A stretch of DNA of 64,000 nucleotides from Artemisia argyi (Eukaryota; Streptophyta; Magnoliopsida; Asterales; Asteraceae), in the NCBI GenBank assembly GCA_030686995.1, contig CM060692.1, positions 124,821,796 through 124,885,795 on the forward strand, in the 5' to 3' direction. Positions 34,677-46,489 of the stretch are shown here, piece after piece; position 1 is the first letter of the stretch; every line of letters begins with the position of its first letter. Under the pieces are notes generated by a model that made no database searches, was not told the DNA's origin, and saw only the letters and a program-made list of their open reading frames with translations. A program made the position numbers and the translations under genes.

Positions 34677-34678
34677 AG

Positions 34679-34692
34679 TGGTATCAATCGCC
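34679..34692 (+). other. Primer binding site of ME-7 (partial tRNA-iMet match)
   Basis: TGGTATCAATCGCC lies two bases after the LTR. The first eight bases match the initiator-Met complement; the rest do not. This is short but common for copia elements. Confidence 0.6.
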
Positions 34693-34939
34693 TAACAATG
34701 ATTTAGGAGTGTGTGGAAATCGTTTTCATCAAACTTTCTCTTTAAAAGTTTCGTTTTTTATGTAAAAACGTGTACTTTTCATTAAAAAGTTTTGATTTTT
34801 ACGTGTTTTAGTGTTAAAGTTGTTGTTTTTATTGAAGTTTTAGTGATTCTAAGTGTTTTGGGAAAGATTTGATCATTTGAAACAAGTGTAAAAGGAGTTT
34901 TTGGGTGAAAAAATCGTATTTTTGAAGTTTTCTGGTCAT

Positions 34940-35495
34940 CCTACGCGTAACTTGGGTGAATAGTACGAATCTACAGCTGTGAACAGTACTTTCTGTCCTT
35001 TTTACGCATAAGATTTGGTCAATACCCTTTTCTTACGCGTAATTTTAGTCAAAACCCTGTTTTTACGCGTTACTTGAAGTCTACGCGTTAAATCCTACGC
35101 GTAAGTTCCATTTCTACGCATAAGTCAGATCTTACGCATAAGATTTAATCTTACGCGTAAGTTTCAGAATTCTACGCATAACTTCATCAAAGGTCTTCTC
35201 TTCGTGCTACGGTGACTCAGTACTTCCCTGACTTGGATAAGTTTGTGGAATACTTCGACACGGGATATCTTTCAAGCTTGGATAAGTTTGAGAGATCAAT
35301 TTGGTTGAAAAAACCTTACGCGTAACAATTCTTACGCATAAACTCTAAGTTTACGCGTAAAATCAAAGTTTACGCATAAACATTTTTGTTTACGCATAAC
35401 TTAGATCTTACGCATAACTTACAGGTTACGCATAACATCTTACGCGTAAGATTATTCAAGGTTTACGCGTAAAATCAAGCTTTACGCGTAAGTTT
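34940..35495 (+). repeat. Array of TTACGCGTAA/TTACGCATAA palindromes in the ME-7 leader
   Basis: About 20 copies of a 10-bp motif, TTACGCGTAA (a perfect palindrome) or TTACGCATAA/CTACGCGTAA variants, lie between the PBS and gag. The first ten are at about 34943-35172 and the second ten at about 35316-35490, separated by a 140-bp gap. Spacers vary from 6 to 30 bp with unrelated sequence, so the motif and not a longer unit is what recurs. There is no long ORF. The role is unknown; regulatory binding, RNA structure or packaging are possible. Confidence 0.85.
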
Positions 35496-35788
35496 TGGAC
35501 TTTTGACTACCAAACTTCAAACGACCATAACTTTTGAACCGTAACTCCGTTTTCGACGAATCAGCTGTCAAAACGACCGCGAGACCGAGAAGAAGGACAC
35601 GTTGAATGATCTAAAGATCATTCAAGCCCAGCTTCGAGGCCCAAATCCACTCTGAACGGAAGTTATTGAGGTTTTAAGGTTTCAGATCAAATTTTTCACC
35701 ATAAAAACTTGCATCAACTTACACTAAACACTACTCCTACTTCGTTGGAACGATCCGAGAATCAACTTTATCCATCTACACTTCATCA

Positions 35789-38700
35789 ATGGCTACTCAG
35801 CAAGATATTCATGCAGCCGGTGCGGAAAACCGACCTCCAATGCTTGAAAAAGGTGGATATCTCCCATGGACAAGCCGCATGCTTCGGTACATCAAAACAA
35901 AGCCTGATGGTAAACTAATGATCAACTCCATTACAAATGGTCCATTCAAGCCAAGACAAGTTCAAATTGAAGGTAATCCAAATGCAACACCTCCTACTCA
36001 ACCATTTGTGCGTGAACAAACAGAAGCAGATTACACAGAGGAAGACAAGAAGCAGATCGCCGCTGATGATATGGCAATGCATTTAATCCAACTTGGATTA
36101 CCACGGGAGATCTTTGCTGCGGTCGACAGCTGTGAAACTGCTTATGCTATGTGGGAACGTGTTAGAAGGATATGTCATGGAACAGAGATTGGACAACAGG
36201 ATGTTGAGAACAAACTTCTTACTGAATGGGAGAATTTCACATCCACTAAAGGTGAACAGATTGAATCTTACTACACAAGGTTTTGCACTTTGATGAATGA
36301 GTTAATCAGAAACAAGTTGACACCTCGAACAATTGCAACAAACATCAAATTCATCAATAACCTTCCAGAAGAATGGGGTCGTTATGTTACAATTGTCAAT
36401 CAAACAAAGGATTTACATAAGGTGAACTATGATCAACTCTATGACTTTTTGAAGCAAAACCAAGCTGAGGCTAATGAAGTAAGGAAAGAAAGATTGGCAA
36501 AGAATCATGATCCTCTCGCATTAATTGCTAATACACCAACACCTTTACCAGTGAACACTCAACAACCATCATCATCTTCCACTCACAACTACATGCAACC
36601 ATCATGCATTCTACAACCAACACCGGTCTACCAACAACAGTTCTACCCACAGCAACAACATGTTATTCCACAACAGCAATACCCACATTTCCAAGAACCA
36701 GAATTCACTGACAATGATGAAGCTACTGCAGCCTTGACTCAAGCGTTTGCTTTTCTGACAAAAGCTTTCCAAGGACGCTATTCTACACCAACAAACAACA
36801 ACCAAAGGATTTCATCGAACACTCGCAATAAGCAGATTGCTCAGCCGAGTTTCAATATGGGCAACGGAGGCCAAATGGTTGGAGTTTATGGGAATCAGCA
36901 AGGATACGCTACTGGAATTAACATGGGGAATCAGAATATGCTGAATGCAGGGAATCAAAATGCAGGAAATCATTATGGTCAGTATGCAGGGAATCAGTTG
37001 GGTCAGTTTGTTGGAAATCAGAGGGGTCAGAATGTTGGTAATCAGGCAATGGGTAATCAGAATAGAAATGTTGCAGCTCCAGTAGTTGGGAATTTGGGAA
37101 ATGTGAATCAGGGTAATCCGGTTAAGTGTTTCAACTGTCAGGGTGTAGGTCATATGGCAAGGAACTGTCCTACTAAGCCGAACAAGAAAGATCTAGCGTA
37201 CTTGCAGAAAGCAGTGATGTTGGCACAAAAGGCAGAGGCAGGATTTCAGTTGAACGCAGAGGAGAATGATTTTATGGCTCTTATGGATGACATGGAAGAT
37301 AGAGAGGATATCGATGCGAACTGCATATTCATGGCGAATCTTCAGGAAGCTAAGTATGACACGGATTCTGACACACTTCCTGTTTATGACACCAATGCAC
37401 CATCTGAGGTATCAAACTTCAACACATGTCACAATAATGATATATTTGATATGTCTCCTCATGAGGAACAGCATTCTGAGAAGCTAGCACCCACTTATGA
37501 TACATACCTAGACACGCCAAGTAGTAGCAATACTCCTTCAGCAACTCCAGATGTGAATCATAATGGAGGCTTCGTTTCACAGCATGCTGAGAATGATGAG
37601 GAAACACGTGCTTTGTTTGAATCATTATTGAATAATTGTCGTATTGAAATTGAGAATGTGAAAAAGGTCAATCGCGATGTTAAGGCCGCGAATGTTAAAT
37701 TGACCGCTGAGCTTGAGAGTTACAAAGAAAACGTTAAAGCTTTTGAATTTCATAACAAAAGATTGTCTGAATTAGAAACTGGTTATCAAAATTCCGTTTC
37801 AAGGGAAAAACAATTGCAACTCAAGTTTGATACACTTGATGTTAATTCTTTCAAGAAGATAAAAGCTTTAAACGCGGAAATTTCTGATTTACAAAACCAA
37901 CTTTCTAAACAAAAAACAGCTTATACCAATCTTGAAAAAGAAAGGGATGAGTTGAAAAAGGACTTTGCAAAGAAAGAAGACAAACTTTTGGCCGAAATCG
38001 TAGAGTCAGAACACATGATTGCTCATTTAGAAGAATTGGTGGTTAAGTCGGGTCAGTCAAGTCAAACAATGAAAATGATTTCAAATCAAACTAATCCGGT
38101 TTACCATACGAAACATAAAGTGGCTCTCGGTAACAACACCCCCAGTAATCTCAAGAAAGCTCAGCAAGAACAGAATGTTTTGTATAATGGTAATGTGATT
38201 TACACTAAACATGATCCTCCCGTCGTTCGGGATTCTGTGCAAACGATAGAACATGTCGAAGAGAGTATCTCTAAAATGAAACAAAAGGATTTGAAACCCA
38301 TTGATTACAACAAATTGAACAAACTTTCGGGCATTACTTTTGTTCCACAAACAGAACCATCTGTGTTTTCCATAAAACGACCATTCTCAAAAATGTTTTC
38401 TAAGAAAGTAATTGTTTCCAAATCTCTTTCAAAAATGGAACAAATTTCTTCTAACAACACTTTTAATTCAAGTGAGGCTAGAGAAATTTTGGATGACGTT
38501 AAAAAGAGAATTCACGAACTTCAAAATATTGTTGCTTCTAAAACTACAATCGATATTAACAACTGGCATTCCAGTTTTCATATTGAGCAGAAAAAAGTTT
38601 TTGAAAACGAAATTACTATCCCACTGAATAACATCAGTGCGAGGGTAATCCATTTTGAACGTGCTTTCTTAAAAGAAACGGCCGACTTTGTCAAGGAACA

Positions 38701-40039
38701 CAAATCCCTGGTAAACGAAACTAACGAAACTCGTGAAAACATGAATGTTTTGGAAAACCTAAATGATTCTCTCTTCGAAGCTGTTATGACCACTGACATT
38801 ATGTCCATCATTTTACAAACATACTCTGTTCAAGACGATGAAAGACTGAGAGCTGAGACCTCCGAAATTGTTTCAAAATATGAAAATGCTCTTATAAAGC
38901 TTGAAAAAGAAAATGTGTCATATTTTAAACAACTTGATCGAAAAAAGGAAGAATGCAAGTATGACAAATTGTCGTATGAGCGTGCCTTAAAGAACATGAA
39001 AGAGCAAAATGATCTTTTGAGGGCTCAGCTTGAAAGTCAAAAAGGAAAGGGTGAGGAAACTAAGTTTGCAAAACCGTCGACTTCGGAGAAACCAAATGTT
39101 TCAAACACGGTTCAAAAACCAAAGATGTCAATTTCAAGGTTTGCTCTAAAAGTCGATGAGAAAAAGAATTTGACAAAACCAGTCACTCCAACACCCTTGC
39201 CCATGCAAAATGTAAATGAAAAGATTGTTGATAAAGGAAAAGCGGTTGTCGAAACACCAAAAGTGATAGCACCTGGCCTTTTTAGGATTAGTCCCACTAA
39301 TGCGTCTGCCTCCACTTCTAAGACAAATGACAAGTGCATAAAGGCTAATTCTAAAGAATCTAGGGATGCTAAAAAAGACAACAATATAAATCCTAATGTG
39401 TGTGCCTTACCTTCTACAGGATTAGAAAGCACCTCTAGGAGCAGCAGACTAAAGCCTAAGAGCAATACAAGGAACAATAGAGTCTCGCCTGTCTCTAAGA
39501 GTAGTAGCAAGAATAAAGTTGAAGAAGTAGAAGAACACCCTAGGAATTTATCGCTTTGTAATAAGAGACATGTTTCATCTGAATGTAATGTCAAGAGTAC
39601 TATTTCTAATGCATGTAATGACTTTGTTTGTTTAATATGCAAGAAATGTTTAATTAATGATGTTCATGATGAATGTGTTTCTAAGAATGTGAATGTTTCG
39701 CCTAAACAGAAGTATGTTCCAAAGGGAACTAGTGCCAGATCTAGATCTATAGAAAGATTAGTTTCACGCTTTAGGTCTACCACTAGTAGTCGAATGCCTA
39801 GGAACTACCTTAAGTTTTGTATGTGGATACCCACGGGTAGAGAGTTCACTCTTAAAGACGGCAAATTAGAAATAACTCAAGCTAAACAAGTAGCAACTGT
39901 CTATGAGTGTGATTCTGCTTTTACTCCTAACCCCATGGAACCAAATTCAACACGGTTTCCAAATACGAACTCTTCTGTTCTTGGCAGGTTATCGAAATAT
40001 GTCTTTGGATCGTCGACTCGGGTTGCTCCAAGCACATGA
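35789..40039 (+). CDS. ME-7 ORF1: Gag with extended coiled-coil region (1416 aa)
   Basis: The start at 35789 gives '[22 protein letters not shown]', a copia Gag opening. Residues 1-250 are the capsid-like helical domain (UBN2/DUF4219 type: '[20 protein letters not shown]', '[16 protein letters not shown]'). Residues 250-440 are Gln/Asn-rich, with about ten 'GNQ' repeats. A CCHC knuckle '[14 protein letters not shown]' lies at about 447-460. From about 600 to 1120 there are long Lys/Glu heptad stretches. A Cys/His patch ('[20 protein letters not shown]') lies near 1280. Plant copia Gags usually end soon after the knuckle, so the extra ~900 residues are unusual. The frame ends in a TGA overlapping the protease-coding frame. 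Confidence 0.88.
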   Translation: MATQQDIHAAGAENRPPMLEKGGYLPWTSRMLRYIKTKPDGKLMINSITNGPFKPRQVQIEGNPNATPPTQPFVREQTEADYTEEDKKQIAADDMAMHLIQLGLPREIFAAVDSCETAYAMWERVRRICHGTEIGQQDVENKLLTEWENFTSTKGEQIESYYTRFCTLMNELIRNKLTPRTIATNIKFINNLPEEWGRYVTIVNQTKDLHKVNYDQLYDFLKQNQAEANEVRKERLAKNHDPLALIANTPTPLPVNTQQPSSSSTHNYMQPSCILQPTPVYQQQFYPQQQHVIPQQQYPHFQEPEFTDNDEATAALTQAFAFLTKAFQGRYSTPTNNNQRISSNTRNKQIAQPSFNMGNGGQMVGVYGNQQGYATGINMGNQNMLNAGNQNAGNHYGQYAGNQLGQFVGNQRGQNVGNQAMGNQNRNVAAPVVGNLGNVNQGNPVKCFNCQGVGHMARNCPTKPNKKDLAYLQKAVMLAQKAEAGFQLNAEENDFMALMDDMEDREDIDANCIFMANLQEAKYDTDSDTLPVYDTNAPSEVSNFNTCHNNDIFDMSPHEEQHSEKLAPTYDTYLDTPSSSNTPSATPDVNHNGGFVSQHAENDEETRALFESLLNNCRIEIENVKKVNRDVKAANVKLTAELESYKENVKAFEFHNKRLSELETGYQNSVSREKQLQLKFDTLDVNSFKKIKALNAEISDLQNQLSKQKTAYTNLEKERDELKKDFAKKEDKLLAEIVESEHMIAHLEELVVKSGQSSQTMKMISNQTNPVYHTKHKVALGNNTPSNLKKAQQEQNVLYNGNVIYTKHDPPVVRDSVQTIEHVEESISKMKQKDLKPIDYNKLNKLSGITFVPQTEPSVFSIKRPFSKMFSKKVIVSKSLSKMEQISSNNTFNSSEAREILDDVKKRIHELQNIVASKTTIDINNWHSSFHIEQKKVFENEITIPLNNISARVIHFERAFLKETADFVKEHKSLVNETNETRENMNVLENLNDSLFEAVMTTDIMSIILQTYSVQDDERLRAETSEIVSKYENALIKLEKENVSYFKQLDRKKEECKYDKLSYERALKNMKEQNDLLRAQLESQKGKGEETKFAKPSTSEKPNVSNTVQKPKMSISRFALKVDEKKNLTKPVTPTPLPMQNVNEKIVDKGKAVVETPKVIAPGLFRISPTNASASTSKTNDKCIKANSKESRDAKKDNNINPNVCALPSTGLESTSRSSRLKPKSNTRNNRVSPVSKSSSKNKVEEVEEHPRNLSLCNKRHVSSECNVKSTISNACNDFVCLICKKCLINDVHDECVSKNVNVSPKQKYVPKGTSARSRSIERLVSRFRSTTSSRMPRNYLKFCMWIPTGREFTLKDGKLEITQAKQVATVYECDSAFTPNPMEPNSTRFPNTNSSVLGRLSKYVFGSSTRVAPST

Positions 40040-43000
40040 CCGGGAACTTAAAGCTGCTGATCAATTTCGTCTGGAAATTTATGGGAACTGTACGCTTTGG
40101 AAATGATCATGTAGCAGCTATTCTGGGTTATGGAGATCTTCGGTTTGAGAATTTTTTAATCACTCGAGTTTACTATGTCGAAGGGTTGGGACACAACTTG
40201 TTTTCAGTTGGGCAGTTTTGTGATGCAGATTTAGAAGTGGCTTTCAGGAGAAACACCGTTTTTATTAGAAATTTGGTTGGTGATGATCTCTTAACTGGTA
40301 ATCGTAGTACAAACTTGTATGCTATCGACATCAACCAAATGGCTTCTACATCACCAATTTGTCTTATGACAAGGGCAACCGAAACTAAGTCCTGGCTGTG
40401 GCATAGACGTTTATCCCATCTCAATTTCGACACCATCAACAAGTTAGCCAAAGACAACATCGTCACCGGACTTCCTAAGTTCAAATACACCAAGGAACAC
40501 CTATGTCCATCATGCGAACAAGGAAAAAGTAAAAGAGCATCATATAAAACCAAAACCGTACCTAGTTCGGAAGCAAGGTTACATATGTTGCACATGGACT
40601 TATGTGGCCCAATGAGAGTTGAAAGCATTAATGGGAAGAAGTATATTCTTGTTATTGTTGATGATTATTCAAGATATACTTGGGTAAAATTTTTGAGATC
40701 AAAAGACGAAGCACCAGGCATCATCATCACCTTTCTGAAGCGTATTCAAGTTCTACTTCAAGCTTCAGTAAGGATTATAAGAACAGATAATGGCACAGAA
40801 TTCACAAATCAGGAGTTAAGAACTTACCTCGAAGATGTTGGAATTACACACCAAACATCAGTTGTTAGAACTCCACAGCAGAATGGAGTAGTTGAAAGAA
40901 GAAACCGAACTCTTGTGGAAGCTGCTCGCACAATGCTAATTTTTTCTAGTGCACCACTATTCTTATGGGCTGATGCTGTAGCCACTACTTGTTTTACTCA
41001 AAACCGATCCCTAGTCCATCCAAGATTCAATAAAACCCCATATGAGCTAGTGAACAACCGTAAACCTGACATCTCTTACCTTCACGTGTTTGGCGCTTTG
41101 TGCTATCCGACGAATGACAGAGAAGATCTAGGGAAGTTAAAAGCTAAGGGTGATATTGGAATCTTCATTGGATATTCAGAAAACTCGAGGGCATTCAGGG
41201 TGTATAATAGAAGAACGAAAAAGATAATGGAGACGATGAATGTGAAGTTTGACGAGATTTCACAAATGGCTTCTGAGAGATACGCTCTAGAACCCGCGCT
41301 TAATCCAATGGCTTCTAATCAAAACGGATTAGGACCCGGACCAAACCAGCAGACTTCTGGACACATCAGTTCAGGACTCGTGCCTCAAGGAGCTCAGTCA
41401 ACAAACACGGATAAACCTTCAGAACAAGAACTGGAAAACTTCTTCGAGTTAATGTTTGATGAATATTATGGTGGAACTTCGACAAGTGCATCTCCACAAC
41501 ATTCCGCTGCACCCGCTCACAACCATCAACCACCACCACCACCACAGGATGCATCTACTACAATCGAAGCTGAAGCACCAACTACATCAACATCATCTAC
41601 ATCTACTCAAGCAACTCCAGTACTTGAAACTGTTCTACCAAACATTGATGAGCAAAACCAAAACACAAATTTTCAAGAAGAACCAACAAATAATTCAAAC
41701 GATGTTGCGTTAGAAGAAGAAGAAGAAGTATTTGAAAACCCGTTTGCATCAGACTCTGCTGAATCTTCTTCAAGGTTACAAGAACCATCTAACACACATT
41801 CGTTCAACCAAAGGTACCCTTCTACGTTTCAATGGACAAAAGACCATCCGTTAGTACATGTTATTGGTAATCCTTCAATGCCAGTTCAGACGAGGAGACA
41901 ACTTGCCACCGATCTCGAATTGTGCATCTACGTTTGCTCAATCAGCCTCAAAGAACCAAAGAACATTCGGGAAGCAATGGCAGAAAACCCATGGATTGAA
42001 GCGATGCAGGAGGAATTTCTTCAATACCTGTTACATGACAGTTGGGAACTTGTTGAACGACCACTTGATAAACGAGTTCTTGATCTCAAGTGGTTGTGGA
42101 AGAACAAACTGGATGAGGAAATGACTGTAATTCGCAACAAAGCTCGTCTCGTGGCTAAAGGTTATCCACAAGAAGAAGGGATAGATTTCGAAGAATCATT
42201 CGCGCCTGTAGCTAGACTTGAAGCAGTCCGGATTTTCTTAGCCTATGCAGCTCACAAAAACATCACAGTCTATCAGATGGATATTAAGACAGCTTTCTTG
42301 AATGGAACTCTGAAAGAAGAAGTGTATGTGAGTCAGCCAGAAGGATTTATCGACAGAGATCATCCAGACTACGTCTACAAGCTTAAGAAAGCCATTTATG
42401 GTCTAAAACAAGCTCCAAGAGCGTGGTATGACGAACTATCATCTTTCTTGCTTAAAAACAATTTCACAAAAGGAACGGTTGATGACACCTTGTTTATCAA
42501 AAAATTCAAAGATGACATTTTGATCGTTCAAATTTACGTGGACGACATAATTTTTGGATCAACCAATCCTAACCATTCAAAACATTTTGAAAATCTCATG
42601 AAAAGTAAATTTGAAATGTCCATGATGGGGGAACTAAAATTCTTTCTTGGTTTACAAATCCATCAATCCCCTCGTGGTATTTTTATCAATCAAGCTAAAT
42701 ATACGATAGAGATTTTGAAAAAACATGGAATGGAAAACTGTGATTCCGTTGGTACTCCAATGGTCTCTTCACCAAAAATAGGTGCTGACTTGTTTGGGAA
42801 ACCTATCGATCCGAAGAAATATCGGAGCATGATCGGTTCTCTCATGTACCTAACTGCTAGCCGACCAGATATCCAATTTGCTGTATGTTTATTAGCACGG
42901 TTTCAGGCAAAGCCTACCGAACTTCACCTCAAAGAGGTTAAACGGATCTTTCGGTACCTACAAAGCACCATTAACATGGGACTTTGGTATCCGAAGGATT

Positions 43001-43512
43001 CGGAGTTTAATCTAACAGCATTTTCAGATGCAGACCATGCTGGTGATCAAGTTACAGCAAAGAGTACATCAGGTGGAGCACAATTTTTGGGTGAAAAGCT
43101 AGTAAGCTGGTCGTCAAAGAAACAGGATTGTACTGCACTTTCAACCGCCGAAGCCGAGTATGTGTCTCTATCTGCGTGTTGTGCCCAAGTTCTTTGGATG
43201 CGGACACAGCTCACAGATTATGGCTTTACTTTTGACAGAATACCTATGTATTGTGACTCAAAAAGTGCCATAGCCATCTCGTGCAATCCCGTACATCACT
43301 CTAAGACGAAGCATATCAAAGTCCGCTACCATTTCATCAAAGAACACGTGGAAGAGGGTACTGTTGAATTATTTTTCGTTAAGACTGATTATCAACTCGC
43401 CGATCTATTTACTAAAGCCCTTCCAAAAGAAAGGTTTGACTATTTAGTTCGACGAATTGGCATGCGAAGCCTAACTCCTGAGGAGCTAGAACGTCTTCTC
43501 GAATCTTCTTGA
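39931..43512 (+). CDS. ME-7 ORF2: protease, integrase, reverse transcriptase, RNase H
   Basis: The frame is open from 39931 and is -1 relative to ORF1, so the two overlap by 109 bp. The protease signature [13 protein letters not shown] lies at 40006-40044, spanning the ORF1 stop. The first ATG (40036) is inside it, so starting there would lose the active site; frameshifting is more likely. Integrase: '[15 protein letters not shown]' ... 'CPSCEQGK' zinc motif, then D ('HMDLCGP'), D ('RTDNGTEF') and E ('GVVERRNRT'). RT: '[11 protein letters not shown]', '[12 protein letters not shown]', and 'YVDDIIFG' near 42535. RNase H: 'SDADHAGD', '[11 protein letters not shown]', '[10 protein letters not shown]'. 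No stops are seen. This is the enzymatic polyprotein that reverse-transcribes and integrates the element. Confidence 0.92.
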   Translation, partial: PHGTKFNTVSKYELFCSWQVIEICLWIVDSGCSKHMTGNLKLLINFVWKFMGTVRFGNDHVAAILGYGDLRFENFLITRVYYVEGLGHNLFSVGQFCDADLEVAFRRNTVFIRNLVGDDLLTGNRSTNLYAIDINQMASTSPICLMTRATETKSWLWHRRLSHLNFDTINKLAKDNIVTGLPKFKYTKEHLCPSCEQGKSKRASYKTKTVPSSEARLHMLHMDLCGPMRVESINGKKYILVIVDDYSRYTWVKFLRSKDEAPGIIITFLKRIQVLLQASVRIIRTDNGTEFTNQELRTYLEDVGITHQTSVVRTPQQNGVVERRNRTLVEAARTMLIFSSAPLFLWADAVATTCFTQNRSLVHPRFNKTPYELVNNRKPDISYLHVFGALCYPTNDREDLGKLKAKGDIGIFIGYSENSRAFRVYNRRTKKIMETMNVKFDEISQMASERYALEPALNPMASNQNGLGPGPNQQTSGHISSGLVPQGAQSTNTDKPSEQELENFFELMFDEYYGGTSTSASPQHSAAPAHNHQPPPPPQDASTTIEAEAPTTSTSSTSTQATPVLETVLPNIDEQNQNTNFQEEPTNNSNDVALEEEEEVFENPFASDSAESSSRLQEPSNTHSFNQRYPSTFQWTKDHPLVHVIGNPSMPVQTRRQLATDLELCIYVCSISLKEPKNIREAMAENPWIEAMQEEFLQYLLHDSWELVERPLDKRVLDLKWLWKNKLDEEMTVIRNKARLVAKGYPQEEGIDFEESFAPVARLEAVRIFLAYAAHKNITVYQMDIKTAFLNGTLKEEVYVSQPEGFIDRDHPDYVYKLKKAIYGLKQAPRAWYDELSSFLLKNNFTKGTVDDTLFIKKFKDDILIVQIYVDDIIFGSTNPNHSKHFENLMKSKFEMSMMGELKFFLGLQIHQSPRGIFINQAKYTIEILKKHGMENCDSVGTPMVSSPKIGADLFGKPIDPKKYRSMIGSLMYLTASRPDIQFAVCLLARFQAKPTELHLKEVKRIFRYLQSTINMGLWYPKDSEFNLTAFSDADHAGDQVTAKSTSGGAQFLGEKLVSWSSKKQDCTALSTAEAEYVSLSACCAQVLWMRTQLTDYGFTFDRIPMYCDSKSAIAISCNPVHHSKTKHIKVRYHFIKEHVEEGTVELFFVKTDYQLADLFTKALPKERFDYLVRRIGMRSLTPEELERLLESS

Positions 43513-44309
43513 AAAATGTTTTCAAAATCGCTTCGCTGTAAATATTTTTGAAAAACAAAATACAAAATTTGAAAAACCAACAAAAACAAAATACAAAAAT
43601 ATAAAATTTTCAAAAAATACAAAAACAATATAAAATCAAAAAATCCAAAAATACTCTTCTCACGACATGTCTCTCGTATAAATCAATATTCTGTACGTTT
43701 CTAGAAATGTCATTCAACAATGATACGGACATGTACAGATGCTTGAGCGGGAGTTCTTTTTTATGTTTTTCTAAAACATGTCGTCTCTCAAAATTTTCTT
43801 CACAATGGCTTTCGTATACATCAGTACGAAACCCGGACCCGAAAGATGACTTCTGATTATTTTCAAATCAAGGACTCGTACGTTCAATGTCGAACTCCTT
43901 TTCAAAAAGTTCGAGTCTAAACAAACGAAAAAGATTTCAAGCATAAACTCGTTTTCAAACAAAATTCTTGAGCACTTTTTCAAGATTGTTCAAAAGATTT
44001 CTCAAAATCTCTCAAAATTAGTGCTCAAGATAACTCCCTCAAAACCCTTAATTTATTTTAAATATGCCATCATTAAGGGGGAGTATAAAAAGAAAAATGT
44101 TCCAAATTCATGCAGAATCTGTCTTTCTCTCCAAAAGCTTTTTCTTAATCTGTTGATATCAAAAATATCACGATATGCTATTTTTGAGGGGGAGAAGACA
44201 TGATTAAAATGTGATCAAAGATGTTTATAGATTGTGGCAGAATCTCAAAAGAGCTCGACTCAGATATAACCAATGAATTGACGAAGCTTAAAATGTCAGT
44301 AATCGAAAA

Positions 44310-44490
44310 GACTTGTCCTGGACGGGTAACAATTTCAAGCTAGTCTAACTAGTGATGTAAGCGTGTCTCGAATAGGACTTGTCTGAGTAGAGTGTACCGT
44401 ATCGAGATACTTTCTTTGGACTTGACCAGGACGGGTAATAATTTCAAGCTAGTCTAACTAGTGATGTAAGCGTGTCTCGAATCGGTCATG
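44310..44490 (+). repeat. Tandem duplication in ME-7 3' region
   Basis: 'gacgggtaa.aatttcaagc' followed by 'tagtctaactagtgatgtaa' and 'gcgtgtctcgaat' occurs twice, about 110 bp apart (near 44327 and 44434). There are few differences between copies. Confidence 0.85.
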
Positions 44491-46064
44491 TTCGCTGAAA
44501 GTGGATCAATTCAAAAGTGCAAACTCCTCACGCATGTGCAAATTTCTAAAATATTCATGAGCACATGTGAAGGGGGAGTCCTTCAAAAGGAATGCAAAAC
44601 TCTCGAAGTGTCAACAACATGTTTTATTATTATAAACACTTTGAGAGATTTTCACTAAATGGTTTCGTGGCAATTATAGGATAGTCATGGAGTTATAAGG
44701 TGACTAAGGTTAGGAAAAACCGTCCTATGATCCGCCAGAGCCGGAGGGATCTACCCAAGGACAATTCCAATAGATTAGAATTAGAAGTCCTTAGGTATGA
44801 ATGAAAAAAAAAGGAGAAAATGAGAAAGGAGAAAGAAGGGGTTGAAGAATTAAAAAGAAAAGTTATGAAAAAGGGTGAAAAGAAATAGCCCTCCATATGA
44901 TCAACCTTAGGGCAGACACCGGGTTCAACTCATATGCTACTGGTTGTTACTAAGGTGACTCCGGTATTGAAGATAAAGACGTCATGGACCCAGTGACGCA
45001 CTGCACTAAACCTTCTTAACCACTCAAGTTCTCTTAAAAGAGCTTGTTTCATTCTCACGGGGAACCGGCATAATCTATCGACCTGTCTCTTAGAGATGGT
45101 TGATATTGAAGCAGGAGACCTCTCCCTAATCTCCGCATAGGAAACCAAATGTGCACTTATCAAGTCTAGAGCCTCGAGATTCATCAAAAGATCTCATAGG
45201 AACACATGATATTTCTACACTGGTTGTTCAACATTAAGGACGCCAGATGTAAACTTAAGAGTCCTACGCAGATCTTAGCAATCTGCCAGAACATTTATGA
45301 GAGAATTCACACAAGTGTTTCTCAATGATTGAATGGAAATTCCTGCCAGGGTCAACATCAAGCAGCCCTGACAGCAGGTCACTTCGGTAATTCTTTATGG
45401 GTTATGCTTAGTGTTCGCGGTGGTTTCAAACGGTCTACAGTCGTGGAGTGATCCCCAGCGACTCACCCAGTCATTGAGCTACTTAGTAGGTCCTGTAAGC
45501 TCTCTCGAGAGTATCTGACATGGGAACGGCCTTGGTAAGGGTTAGAAGGAGTCTTCACACTATGCTGTTGACGATCTCTAATTCTTATCTGTAAGTACCG
45601 GATGTTTTATTGCTAACTGTTTATATGCAGGGACACTTCATCTCCATGGCGACAGATTCCACGTGCTCATACATACATCTGGAAGTTAAAGAAAGCTCCC
45701 TCAAAGATCTATACAACACAAAGATCAAAGAAAGATTCTACGCCAAAAAGAAGAATCTACAAAGTATAAAGACTAAGGATCAAAGTGAAAGAAAGGGAAC
45801 TACGTGCATATGAATATCAAAGTCCAAAGATGTATGAGCATGTTGGAATGGCAAACAACCACCACAGACACAGAAGTGACGAATGGCAGATAACTCCGCA
45901 TCACAAAGGAAAAAAAAAATTAAAACGATGAAAAATCAGTCATCGAAGATCACAAAGCATGAAGGAACAAAGACTAAAGACTATTCTACAACAACACACA
46001 AAGTTAAAGACAAAGAACACGGAAGACCCACTCACGAGGAGCATCATTCGAATGACCACCCCTT

Positions 46065-46073
46065 AGGGGGAGA
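46065..46073 (+). other. Polypurine tract of ME-7
   Basis: AGGGGGAGA ends one base before the 3' LTR and primes plus-strand synthesis. Confidence 0.85.
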
Positions 46074-46074
46074 T

Positions 46075-46484
46075 TGTTAGCATTAAAAATATGTATTTAG
46101 AAGTGATGGTCATTCTCATACATGTAACTTTGTAATGTGTCGTAGATTACAATAGAATAGTCAATGGGCTTATGGTTTGGACTAATCTAATAGGTTATAA
46201 GTTATGTATTACAACTAGTCCATACTTAATGTAAAAGTCCAATCCATGACCAAGCCCATCCAAGCCCATTAGGGTATTACATCTCTTACTATTTAAACAC
46301 CTCAAATGAGTCATTTGAGGTGTGTGCTTGTGTGTGTATTGTGTGTGTTTTCTTAATAAAAGTTCTCTTCATCTTATTCTCTATTTCTACATAAGCTAAC
46401 GCCACACATACTATTACAAGTCACCATCTTTACTTCATCTAGTTCTTGTATTTGTGTTAAAGTTGATATATCTAAGGTCCTACA
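46075..46484 (+). repeat. 3' LTR of ME-7 (410 bp)
   Basis: It has the same length as the 5' LTR and, comparing line by line, I found no difference. It is followed by the CCATG duplication at 46485-46489. Confidence 0.95.
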
Positions 46485-46489
46485 CCATG

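Larger units (their letters stand above)
43513..46074 (+). other. ME-7 3' non-coding region with several polypurine boxes
   Basis: No ORF above about 85 codons is found here, and none resembles an envelope. GGGGGAG boxes occur at 44075-44083, 44186-44197, 44570-44578 and, as the final polypurine tract, 46065-46073. A tandem duplication lies at about 44310-44490. The region is longer than in most copia elements, in keeping with Sirevirus-like organisation. Confidence 0.7.
34267..46484 (+). mobile_element. ME-7, apparently complete young Ty1/copia element
   Basis: This 12.2-kb element has two 410-bp LTRs that I could not tell apart base by base, a PBS, two long ORFs covering Gag to RNase H with all catalytic motifs, and exact CCATG duplications. 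The order PR-INT-RT-RH defines copia. A large coiled-coil-rich region after the Gag zinc knuckle and several polypurine boxes before the 3' LTR are reminiscent of Sireviruses, though the LTR is short for that group. I recall closely similar proteins from Asteraceae annotations. It is the most recent insertion in the nest. Confidence 0.93.

Noticed and set aside
34940..35495. CRISPR-like array
   Set aside because: Repeats are 10 bp with spacers of very uneven length, in the leader of a plant retrotransposon; CRISPR arrays do not occur in this setting.
39112..39642. 176-codon minus-strand ORF opposite ME-7 ORF1
   Set aside because: Leu/Ser-rich antisense shadow of the Lys/Ser-rich Gag extension; no start context, promoter or domain.
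40036..43512. Translation of ME-7 Pol from the ATG that overlaps the ORF1 stop
   Set aside because: Possible by stop-restart, but the product would lack the protease D-S-G just upstream, so frameshifting into the frame open from 39931 fits better.
43513..46074. Envelope-like gene in the Sirevirus position of ME-7
   Set aside because: All frames are short and lack membrane segments; the region holds polypurine boxes and a tandem duplication only.
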